Origin: an uncultured Nitrososphaerales archaeon | GTDB taxonomy: Archaea; Thermoproteota; Nitrososphaeria; Nitrososphaerales; JAAOZN01 | Length of the DNA stretch: 6,800 bases | Direction of reading: 5' to 3' | Assembly (NCBI GenBank): GCA_938029515.1 | Contig: CALJAQ010000072.1 | Span: 1 to 6,800, forward strand | Program-made: the position numbers and the translations under genes | Notes under the pieces: model-generated | Databases searched by the model: none | Told to the model about the DNA's origin: nothing | Seen by the model: only the letters and a program-made list of their open reading frames with translations | Part shown: piece by piece, positions 1 through 5,609 of the stretch | Layout of the letters: each line of letters opens with the position of its first letter | Position numbering within the stretch: the stretch's first letter is position 1

Positions 1-781
1 ACTCTGCTGGAGGCTTAACAACGCTTAACGAAGTAGGGTCTAACCCAACTATAGCCATAGCGCCTTTTAGATGAGCTAGCCTGCAGACATCTTCAGCTTG
101 CTCTTCAAAGACCCCAAAGTAGTTTGGATTCTCGAAGTATATCGCTGCAGTCTCCTCGTCTACCTTCTCTTTAAGAGCAGAGTAATCTATGCATCCTTTT
201 TTGCGCTCATAGTCAACAACCACCACGTCTACGCCAGCTGAGTTGCAATATGTCTTTAATGTTTCGAGCCTATGGGGGCCGCAGTTTCTTGACGCTATGA
301 TCTTTCTTCTTCTGGTTAACCGAACTGCCATCCTTCCAGCCTCTCCGGCTGCAGAAGCCCAGTCATACAAGGAGCTGTTGGCGATCTCCATTCCAGTTAA
401 GTCGCAGATGAGGCTCTGATATTCGTATAGAGCTTGAAGCATGCCTTGGCTTGCTTCAGCTTGGTACGGTGTGTAGGCTGTGTAGAACTCTGATCTTGAA
501 GTGACTTCGTCTACTAAAGCGGGAACATAATGCACCCATATTCCACCACCCAAGAAGCATCGATGCCCTTCTGGTGCAAGATCTTGTTTTATGGCTTCTT
601 CTACAAGCCTCTCAACTTCAGCCTCTGTTCTACCCTCTGGTATGTTAAGCGGTCTGCGTAGCTTCAAGTCAACTGGCACGTCGTGGTAAAGTTCTTCTAC
701 TGTGTTAAGTCTGAGCTCTTTGAGCATAAATGCGGCAATATTTGGTGCTGAGTTAGGTTGGTAAGGTCTGCCGCCGTTCAA
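1..781 (-). CDS. gcvPA: Glycine dehydrogenase (decarboxylating) subunit 1, GcvPA, N-terminal 260 residues
   Basis: This is one half of the split P-protein of the glycine cleavage system. With GcvPB it decarboxylates glycine using pyridoxal phosphate and passes the aminomethyl group to lipoyl-GcvH in the cytoplasm. The gene runs off the left edge, so the C-terminal part (about 190 residues of a usual ~450) is missing. Seen in the translation: an N-terminal RPYQPNS (compare HPYIPNT in the family), FLGGGIWVHYVP at residues 77-87, RSEFYTAYTPYQAE at 96-109, SQGMLQALYEYQ at 111-122, and LTGMEIANSSLYD at 128-140. The usual YDGATA reads YDWASA here. No ATG precedes the conserved RPYQPNS; the frame is closed by a TAG about 40 bp further upstream. 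I therefore chose the TTG at 781, giving MNGGRPYQPNS. The first ATG (residue 19) would delete conserved sequence. The PLP-binding lysine is in GcvPB, which is not in the window. Confidence 0.93.
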   Translation of the reverse strand, partial: MNGGRPYQPNSAPNIAAFMLKELRLNTVEELYHDVPVDLKLRRPLNIPEGRTEAEVERLVEEAIKQDLAPEGHRCFLGGGIWVHYVPALVDEVTSRSEFYTAYTPYQAEASQGMLQALYEYQSLICDLTGMEIANSSLYDWASAAGEAGRMAVRLTRRRKIIASRNCGPHRLETLKTYCNSAGVDVVVVDYERKKGCIDYSALKEKVDEETAAIYFENPNYFGVFEEQAEDVCRLAHLKGAMAIVGLDPTSLSVVKPPAE

Positions 782-803
782 GATGATCAGAGTAGGTGAT
801 GGT

Positions 804-820
804 AGATAAAGGGTTAAAAA
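804..820 (-). promoter_or_regulatory. TATA-like boxes for gcvPA (divergent promoter, left arm)
   Basis: Read on the minus strand, TTTTTAA (814-820) is followed by TTTATC (805-810). The second lies about 24-29 bp upstream of the proposed TTG start at 781, the spacing expected of an archaeal TATA box for a leaderless transcript. The first would give a leader of roughly 10 nt. No Shine-Dalgarno sequence precedes the TTG, which favours the leaderless reading. Confidence 0.4.
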
Positions 821-822
821 TG
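812..822 (+). promoter_or_regulatory. TATA-like box for the ribophorin-like gene (divergent promoter, right arm)
   Basis: GGTTAAAAATG on the plus strand is centred about 23 bp upstream of the GTG start at 840 and 26 bp upstream of the in-frame TTG at 843. It shares bases with the minus-strand T-rich box of gcvPA, so one AT-rich core may serve both directions. There is no ribosome binding site before 840, consistent with leaderless translation. Confidence 0.4.
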
Positions 823-839
823 TATGCTCCTATGCATCT

Positions 840-2477
840 GTGTTGAAGTTGACTAGGAAGACACGTCTTTTGCTGCTTCCTCTGCTCTTCTGCATCTCAA
901 CTCTATATCTAGAGGTGGATGCTTTAGCTTCGGATCAGCCTCTTCTGGTTAAGATGAGTCGAGAAGTGTGGCTCAGCGGCTATGGACACCTTTTACTTAA
1001 TGACTACATCGTTTTCATCAACAATTCAACCACACCTATCCGTTTACCCCAATTTACAACCCTTTACCCAACTGAGGAGATGGACTATCAGGTAAATCAC
1101 CCTCTCGAAAAAGGTTGGGTTAGGGTAGATAGGTTAGGGAACGTGAGTTCAATAACTATTACTGCAGATTTAACGATACCCCCGTCTTCAAACCTTACTG
1201 TTGAACTTAGAACGATGCTAGGAGGGCTTGTGAAGCCTCTAGGTGGAGATAGATATGAGGTAGCAATACCCATCCCCTCTTCACCAGACACTACGTTAGG
1301 AAGTGTGGAGCTTCAAGCTTCTTTACCCATAGATGTAAAGCCTCAGAGCATCCCAGAAGGCTTCGAGCAGAGGCAGGGTGCAGAAGGAGATGTGTTGTAC
1401 GCTAAGTTAGTCAATCTGCAGCCTACATCTGAGCCTTCAACCGCTAAACTTGTAGTCAATGCATCCTCATACGCATTCACTGTTTTAACAGTTGATAGGC
1501 AAGATAGGCTCGTCAAAATACTCTCGCCTAGTGAAGTTATTGTCTTCGATAGCGTATCTATAAAAAACGAGGGAACAGGAACGCTTTACAGCTTGAAGAC
1601 CTCTTTAGGCGAGCATATTTCTTCTGTAATTTTAAGTAGAGGCGACATACCGCTAAGGGATCAGAAGAGGATATCACTCATAGGAGGCGCACTTGACTTC
1701 TATTCCCTAATCGGCGGGGACCTTAAGACTGACGAACGGCTTTCATTTACAATAAGCTACCGGTTAACAACCATATCACCTTCATCATATAATACTCTTC
1801 TCTTAGAGATACCAGTGACGCCGTTGGTGAAGGACGCATTGGTCAAAGAATACCACCTGACCACAGAAGCCCCAAGAGGCTACTTCACAGAAGCAGCATC
1901 AATAGCTCTTAACTACGCCAGCACACTTAATAGTGAAAAAGTAAATGTATCTATGCGCATAGGATCTGCTTGGGCGTCTACCTACGCCTTCCCAATCGCA
2001 ACCCTAATCTTCATCGCCTCATTTATAACACTATCAGCATACATTGCACATAGAAGAAGGGAGGCAGAGGCGTATCCACTCTTGGAGCTGGTAGATCTCT
2101 ACGAGAACGCCCTCCAATCTCAGGAAGCGATAGCCGATGCGGTGTCCGCTGGGCGTCCTGAGCGTACGCGTATCGCACAGATAGATCTATTTACACAGCA
2201 GCTAAAGGAGATTAGAGCAAAGACCGCATCCAAAGCCGCCCAGATAAGAGGTAAGATGCCCACCGACTCTAAGGTTGAGCAGAAGCTGACACAGTTTAAC
2301 ACCCTTGACAAAGTATATGAGCGCGCACTCTTAGACCTGTTATCGGCATATAAGAGTTATCTGACGGGTAAAATGAAGCGTGAAGCGTTTGAGAAGACTG
2401 TCTCAGATAAAACCCGCACCATTCAAAAATTAGCTTCCTCACTCAGAGAAGTCTTAGATGAAGTGAGGCGAATTTAA
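840..2477 (+). CDS. Signal-anchored single-pass membrane protein resembling ribophorin I (OST1), 545 aa
   Basis: Directly visible: a basic, Leu-rich N-terminus with a signal peptide (residues 1 to about 30, likely cleaved after VDALA); an external segment of about 350 residues rich in alternating hydrophobic beta-strand patterns; one transmembrane helix at about 382-403 followed by a positive HRRR stop; and a charged helical tail at about 405-545. Asn-X-Ser/Thr sequons occur at N61, N62, N101, N118, N207 and N369, all on the external side. The external part may be two similar modules: one starting near residue 37 (SREVWLSGYGHLLLNDYIV), the other near 222 (DRLVKILSPSEVIVFDSVS). This order and size match mammalian ribophorin I, the oligosaccharyltransferase subunit with a ~150-residue cytosolic helical bundle. 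Human ribophorin I as I remember it aligns with tail residues 487-542 without gaps. The role is inferred: support of archaeal AglB/STT3 N-glycosylation or ribosome contact at the membrane. The start is GTG at 840 or TTG at 843. Alternative: an unrelated archaeal surface protein with a coiled-coil tail. Topology is secure; the family call is tentative. Confidence 0.6.
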   Translation: MLKLTRKTRLLLLPLLFCISTLYLEVDALASDQPLLVKMSREVWLSGYGHLLLNDYIVFINNSTTPIRLPQFTTLYPTEEMDYQVNHPLEKGWVRVDRLGNVSSITITADLTIPPSSNLTVELRTMLGGLVKPLGGDRYEVAIPIPSSPDTTLGSVELQASLPIDVKPQSIPEGFEQRQGAEGDVLYAKLVNLQPTSEPSTAKLVVNASSYAFTVLTVDRQDRLVKILSPSEVIVFDSVSIKNEGTGTLYSLKTSLGEHISSVILSRGDIPLRDQKRISLIGGALDFYSLIGGDLKTDERLSFTISYRLTTISPSSYNTLLLEIPVTPLVKDALVKEYHLTTEAPRGYFTEAASIALNYASTLNSEKVNVSMRIGSAWASTYAFPIATLIFIASFITLSAYIAHRRREAEAYPLLELVDLYENALQSQEAIADAVSAGRPERTRIAQIDLFTQQLKEIRAKTASKAAQIRGKMPTDSKVEQKLTQFNTLDKVYERALLDLLSAYKSYLTGKMKREAFEKTVSDKTRTIQKLASSLREVLDEVRRI

Positions 2478-2505
2478 GTTTAGGGAATTAAAGTTTTTAG
2501 ACACC

Positions 2506-2531
2506 TTAGGAGTAAGCCTACTAGATCCTAA
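2506..2531 (+). other. Interrupted inverted repeat upstream of tiaS
   Basis: TTAGG-AGTA, loop AGCC, TACT, a 4-nt bulge (AGAT), then CCTAA: nine possible base pairs closing a 4-nt loop. It sits between the membrane-protein stop (2477) and the tiaS start (2549), about 17 nt before the start. It could fold in the tiaS leader or at the 3' end of the upstream transcript. There is no T-tract directly after it, so it is not a convincing intrinsic terminator. The AT-rich stretch ATTAAAGTTTTTA at 2487-2499 is a possible TATA box for tiaS, with transcription then starting near 2520. Confidence 0.3.
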
Positions 2532-2548
2532 ACCCATGCTGGTTTGAA

Positions 2549-3877
2549 ATGCTTGTGCACATAGGCGTAGATGACACAGACTCAAAGATGGGTGGTTGCA
2601 CAACCTACACTGCTACTGAAGCCGTAAAGCAGATTCTAGCCATTGAAGTTGCTAGCTTTAAAGATTACCCTAAGATCATAAGGTTGAACCCAAACATACC
2701 TTGGAAGACGCGTGGTAATGCGGCTGTAGCCTTCACCTTAGAAACAGAAAGACTAGAAGCTGTATTCGATGCTGTCTGTAGAGCTGTTGAAGCAAACCTA
2801 ACTACACACGTTGACGCGGCTGTAACCCTTCTTCCAGACCACAACCTAGACCAATTAAGACCATTCGCTCAAAGGGCACTATATACAGTAGTCAAAATGT
2901 CTGAAGCGCGCACCTTATGCAAGAAACTCTGCACCTACATGAAGCTATGGGGGAAGGGCTCTGGCCTTAAAGGTGCACTCGCAGCTGTAGGAAATGATCT
3001 GAACAAAGGAGATTATACATATGAGCTACTAGCATACAGAAGACGTGAAAACTGGGGGAAACCTAGGCTCATAGACCCCCAATCGGTGTACAACTTGGAC
3101 AAGCAGTTAACAGGATTACTCTTCAACAACTACGACCCGGAAACAGGAAGAATACTAATAACACCACACGGCCCAGACCCGGTCTACTTCGGCATAAGAG
3201 GAGAATCTCCAGAAGCGCTCTTAGAAGCTCTGCACATAATAAAGCCGCAAGAACCTGTGGATAGATGGATGATATTCAGAACCAACCAAGGGACAGCCCA
3301 ACACCTACAAACCGAACTTAACCCAAAGGCTCTTAAATCATATGAGTCAGGCTATGTCAGAGGCGTCGTCGCCAGCAGAGCAGTAGTGTGTAGAGGAGGG
3401 CATCTCTACATCAACATAGAAGTGCAATCAACACAGATAAAATGTGCTGTCTACGAACCTACAGGATCATTCAGAAGAATCTTTCAGCAGCTTGTTGAAG
3501 GGGATATCGTCGAGGTTGCTGGTGGGGTGAGAAGAGCAGCAGCAAAACATCCAAAGGTCTTGAACGTTGAATACCTCAAGATCATACAGCTAAAGAAGAC
3601 TTTACAACCCATCAAACCGATCTGTGAAAGGTGTGGGATACGTATGAAGTCAAAGGGTAGGGGAGGCTTCTTCAAATGCAGAAGGTGTGGCTCAAAGAAG
3701 AAGGCAGCTGAATTCGTCGAGGTTGCGCGAAGCTTAAAGGAGGGTGTGTATGCTCCTCCACCGAGGGCGCACAGGCATCTAACCAAGCCGCTACACAGGT
3801 TGGGGTTAGAGAAGAAGAGTTGGGACGGTAAGATGACTTTAAGATGGTATTGGTTCTCAGATCTAGGAGACCTTTAG
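2549..3877 (+). CDS. tiaS: tRNA(Ile2) 2-agmatinylcytidine synthetase TiaS
   Basis: TiaS uses ATP and agmatine to convert C34 of the CAU anticodon of tRNA-Ile2 to agmatidine, so that the tRNA reads AUA rather than AUG. It is the archaeal functional counterpart of bacterial TilS and is essential where studied. At 442 residues the length is normal. The N-terminal kinase-like part begins IGVDDTDSKMGGCTTY (residues 5-20), followed by RLNPNIPWKTRGNAAV (45-60). HGPDPVYFGIRGES (207-220) and RTNQGTAQHL (244-253) are further family blocks. An OB-fold-like region follows at about 265-350. The C-terminal zinc ribbon has C359, C362, C377 and C380 (CxxC-x14-CxxC). The final YAPPPRAHRHLTKP (401-414) is the characteristic tail motif. 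The ATG at 2549 places the DDTD motif at the usual distance from the N-terminus; no strong ribosome binding site precedes it. A four-codon ATG-to-TGA reading frame ends two bases before this start. The 3' end overlaps convergent hsp20 by 15 bp. Confidence 0.97.
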   Translation: MLVHIGVDDTDSKMGGCTTYTATEAVKQILAIEVASFKDYPKIIRLNPNIPWKTRGNAAVAFTLETERLEAVFDAVCRAVEANLTTHVDAAVTLLPDHNLDQLRPFAQRALYTVVKMSEARTLCKKLCTYMKLWGKGSGLKGALAAVGNDLNKGDYTYELLAYRRRENWGKPRLIDPQSVYNLDKQLTGLLFNNYDPETGRILITPHGPDPVYFGIRGESPEALLEALHIIKPQEPVDRWMIFRTNQGTAQHLQTELNPKALKSYESGYVRGVVASRAVVCRGGHLYINIEVQSTQIKCAVYEPTGSFRRIFQQLVEGDIVEVAGGVRRAAAKHPKVLNVEYLKIIQLKKTLQPIKPICERCGIRMKSKGRGGFFKCRRCGSKKKAAEFVEVARSLKEGVYAPPPRAHRHLTKPLHRLGLEKKSWDGKMTLRWYWFSDLGDL

Positions 3878-4279
3878 ACTGAACTTCCGACGAGCCTTAG
3901 GTAGTTTAATCCTCAGCACACCGCGTTTAAAAACGGCTGACGCCTCCTCAGGCTTGACCCTCTCAGGTAGAGCAACGACCTTCTTAAAGGCTGTGAACTC
4001 GATGTTCTTCTGCACCACCCCCCACTTCTCCCACTTCACAGCCTGCTTTAACATGGCCTTGATCTCAAGCAAGTCTTCAGAGACCTCGAGGCTTATATCC
4101 TCCTTCTTCTCAACACAGGGAAGGTCGGCAGTAATTATGATCTCATTCTCTCGATTTTCAACTTCGACAAGCGGCTCTAGACATCGGTCTGAAGCGCTCC
4201 AAGAGGGTCTGATCATAGCGCCTTCGACCTCAGCAAGCAGATCCTCGATCCAGCCCCATATCCCCCTACGCTCAGACAT
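3863..4279 (-). CDS. hsp20: Small heat shock protein, Hsp20/alpha-crystallin family, 138 aa
   Basis: This is an ATP-independent holdase that would bind unfolding proteins in the cytoplasm as an oligomer. A short N-terminal arm (residues 1-34, with IWGWIEDLLAEVE amphipathic helix) precedes the alpha-crystallin domain at about 35-128. The domain starts EPLVEV and contains ITADLPCVEKKEDISLEV, where the usual PG reads PC. It continues with VVALPERVKPEEASAVF and ends in the hallmark FKRGVLRIKLPK (117-128). The C-terminus is short (ARRKFSLKVS) and lacks a clear I-X-I anchor; LKV at 135-137 could be a weak version. The ATG at 4279 has a good archaeal Shine-Dalgarno (AGGTG, 7-nt spacer). It lies 10 bp after the stop of the PAC2 gene, so the two are probably co-transcribed. 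The gene runs toward tiaS and its last codons overlap it antisense. Confidence 0.95.
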   Translation of the reverse strand: MSERRGIWGWIEDLLAEVEGAMIRPSWSASDRCLEPLVEVENRENEIIITADLPCVEKKEDISLEVSEDLLEIKAMLKQAVKWEKWGVVQKNIEFTAFKKVVALPERVKPEEASAVFKRGVLRIKLPKARRKFSLKVS

Positions 4280-4286
4280 TTCTCCA

Positions 4287-4291
4287 CACCT
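4287..4291 (-). promoter_or_regulatory. Shine-Dalgarno of hsp20 overlapping the PAC2 gene stop codon
   Basis: The minus strand reads TAGGTGTGGAGAAATG. AGGTG is an archaeal ribosome binding sequence complementary to the 16S 3' end. Its first two bases belong to the TAG stop of the upstream PAC2 gene. This arrangement suggests translational coupling, with ribosomes ending on PAC2 beginning on hsp20. Confidence 0.6.
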
Positions 4292-5042
4292 ACCTATACA
4301 TCAAAGGAATCTCCTGCTCACTCACCTTTCCGATACGCTCCATAGAACTCTTTGTCTGCCTCATAAGGTCCCTCCCCTTAATCTTTATTTCATCAGCCTT
4401 TTCAAGCAGCGAGTCAACCGAAATATTCAACCCCAATATGGCATTTAATACTTGAAGAACTGAAGCAGCTGCGCCTGGATCAGGGTAGTTAGGAAAGGAC
4501 TGAGCCATCAACGTTATCGCAGGGATCTTCTTAACCATACAATACTTCATTATAAGCGCGTAGATGCCAGCTATGAAGCCTTCACTCATCGCCTCGATCT
4601 TATACTCCCTCAGCAGATTTAAAGCCTGATCAGTATTACCGACGCCAAATACCATCGGTTTATCAACCTCCAACCTATTCTGCTCTGGGAAACCGGTGAG
4701 CGAAAACACCAACCTCGCGCCTTTCTCACTCAACCAATCAACCAACACATTTGCCAAAGGGTAGATGGCCAAAGGAGGTATAGCTATCTCAGAAGTAACC
4801 ACAAGCAGCTTCCCGTTACCGAGGATTCTAACAGGGTCTGTCAACACACCCTTATGCATAACCATAATCGGCGGGAAGAGGGTTGACTCAAAATGTGCAA
4901 CCTCAACTAATCCAAGCACATCAACCATATGAGAAGCAGATATAGCCCCAACCAACCCAACATCAGGTAACCCCTCAACCACCACAGGGTTCTTGAAGCT
5001 TACACCACCCCTTTCTACGATCCTCATCTCCACGTTCATCAT
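4290..5042 (-). CDS. PAC2-family proteasome assembly chaperone (PbaA/PbaB-like) with C-terminal HbYX motif, 250 aa
   Basis: The PAC2 family (COG1938/COG2047 type) includes archaeal PbaA and PbaB and eukaryotic Pba1-Pba2, which bind the outer face of the proteasome alpha ring during assembly. The family N-terminal signature reads VVEGLPDVGLVGAISASHMV at residues 21-40. An EIAIPP segment is at 85-90, and the central LTGFPEQNR block at 115-123. The family NYPDPGAAASVLQVLNAI segment is at 185-202. A helical tail (about 209-240) leads to the last residues PLMYR, where M-Y-R is a Hb-Y-X tripeptide like that used by PAN and Pba1/Pba2 to dock in alpha-ring pockets. Start: tandem ATG-ATG at 5042/5039 with AGAGG 8 nt upstream. 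It is the first gene of a probable operon with hsp20. The family call is firm; an assembly-chaperone role is inferred from the tail and relatives. Confidence 0.92.
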   Translation of the reverse strand: MMNVEMRIVERGGVSFKNPVVVEGLPDVGLVGAISASHMVDVLGLVEVAHFESTLFPPIMVMHKGVLTDPVRILGNGKLLVVTSEIAIPPLAIYPLANVLVDWLSEKGARLVFSLTGFPEQNRLEVDKPMVFGVGNTDQALNLLREYKIEAMSEGFIAGIYALIMKYCMVKKIPAITLMAQSFPNYPDPGAAASVLQVLNAILGLNISVDSLLEKADEIKIKGRDLMRQTKSSMERIGKVSEQEIPLMYR

Positions 5043-5071
5043 AAACCAAACCTCTACCCAGCGGGGAAACC

Positions 5072-5080
5072 AATATACTT
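5072..5080 (-). promoter_or_regulatory. TATA-like box for the PAC2-hsp20 operon
   Basis: The minus strand reads AAGTATATT, centred about 34 bp upstream of the PAC2 ATG at 5042, so transcription would start near 5050. It lies immediately past the trmO stop codon (5085-5087). The operon can thus be transcribed separately from trmO although the genes are in tandem, 42 bp apart. Confidence 0.5.
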
Positions 5081-5084
5081 TACG

Positions 5085-5519
5085 CTAAGTAGGTGGGCCT
5101 GCAGCGGTCCACTCAGGGGCCTTAGCCCCTACTACACAATCAGCCCTCGGTAAATAAGGCTTGATATCCACAATAGGCGTATCCTCTACGAAATCCAGCC
5201 CCTTGACCACAAGAGTACAACCCTCTATCCCAAGAAGCTCCACAACAGCCAAACCCAAAGGATTAGGCCTACTAGGGCTTCTCGACGCGAATACACCAAC
5301 TTCTGGCGCACCATGATGCTTTTTAGGCACAACACGTATAGTCTGCCTATCCTTCGGCGTATCTTTAAGATGGAACCAGCCTAAGACGATAATATGGGAA
5401 AAGCTATCAAGCTTATCTAACCCCTCACAGAACTCTGACCTTACTTTAATTCGAGCCGCATTACCTTCAACCTTCTCAACATACCCTATAAACACAAGAT
5501 TAGGTTGCTGCCTCATCAC
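5085..5519 (-). CDS. trmO: TrmO/TsaA family tRNA (N6-threonylcarbamoyladenosine-37) N6-methyltransferase, 144 aa
   Basis: TrmO is an S-adenosylmethionine-dependent enzyme with a beta-barrel fold that methylates t6A37 to m6t6A37 in ANN-decoding tRNAs. The protein is the short archaeal form (144 residues against about 235 in E. coli, which has a C-terminal extension). Family blocks seen: IGYVEKVEGN (11-20), EFCEGLDKLDSFSHIIVLGW (29-48), the diagnostic GVFASRSPSRPNPLGLAVVE (75-94) and GLDFVEDTPIVDIKPYLP (107-124). The DGTP commonly seen in the last block reads EDTP here. The tail ends PEWTAAGPPT. Two starts are possible: GTG at 5519 or ATG at 5516. The TATA box about 26 bp upstream of the ATG favours a leaderless ATG start. 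Activity as TrmO is inferred by homology; some archaeal members of this family have only been called TsaA. Confidence 0.92.
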   Translation of the reverse strand: MMRQQPNLVFIGYVEKVEGNAARIKVRSEFCEGLDKLDSFSHIIVLGWFHLKDTPKDRQTIRVVPKKHHGAPEVGVFASRSPSRPNPLGLAVVELLGIEGCTLVVKGLDFVEDTPIVDIKPYLPRADCVVGAKAPEWTAAGPPT

Positions 5520-5536
5520 AAGGGATAAGATGAACG

Positions 5537-5547
5537 CTATAAAAATA
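5537..5547 (-). promoter_or_regulatory. trmO: TATA box of trmO (leaderless promoter)
   Basis: The minus strand reads TATTTTTATAG, centred on 5542. That is 26 bp upstream of the ATG at 5516 and 23 bp upstream of the GTG at 5519. This is textbook spacing for an archaeal leaderless gene, and no Shine-Dalgarno sequence is present. Confidence 0.6.
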
Positions 5548-5549
5548 CC

Positions 5550-5559
5550 TTATGCATAA
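5550..5559. repeat. 10-bp perfect palindrome TTATGCATAA
   Basis: TTATGCATAA is its own reverse complement. It lies just upstream of the trmO TATA box, on the side away from the gene, and next to a larger hairpin. The position would suit an operator or activator half-site, but a 10-bp AT-rich palindrome can occur by chance. Confidence 0.35.
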
Positions 5560-5561
5560 AC

Positions 5562-5592
5562 AGAGGCGAGGCACTACAGCCTCGACACCTCT
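5562..5592. repeat. Hairpin-forming inverted repeat between acs and trmO
   Basis: AGAGG-CGAGGC, loop ACTACA, GCCTCG, a 3-nt bulge (ACA), then CCTCT: 11 potential base pairs, mostly G-C, with a 6-nt loop. It begins 18 bp past the acs stop (5610-5612) in the direction of acs transcription. A T-rich stretch (TATTTTTATA) follows only some 15 nt later on the minus strand, so it may help terminate or stabilise acs mRNA without being a classic intrinsic terminator. Confidence 0.5.
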
Positions 5593-5609
5593 TATTTCAC
5601 CTTAGGAGA

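Noticed and set aside
831..837. TATGCAT near 831 as a second copy of the 5550-5559 palindrome
   Set aside because: Only seven bases match and the flanks differ, so there is no support for a shared operator.
1097..1291. Minus-strand open frame of 64 codons inside the membrane-protein gene
   Set aside because: It is short, lacks promoter or ribosome site, and is covered by a long sense gene; the similar frame at 2120-2311 is rejected for the same reason.
3484..3786. Minus-strand open frame of 100 codons
   Set aside because: It is antisense to the OB-fold and zinc-ribbon part of tiaS; its composition is that of a shadow frame.
3954..4448. Plus-strand open frame of 164 codons
   Set aside because: It lies antisense to the clear hsp20 and PAC2 genes, is Ser/Thr/His-rich without a recognisable domain, and looks like a reverse-strand shadow.
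2502..5608. CACCTTAGGAG occurring in two intergenic gaps (2502-2512 and 5598-5608)
   Set aside because: Eleven-base matches between two places are expected by chance several times in a window of this size, and the copies hold different positions relative to their genes.
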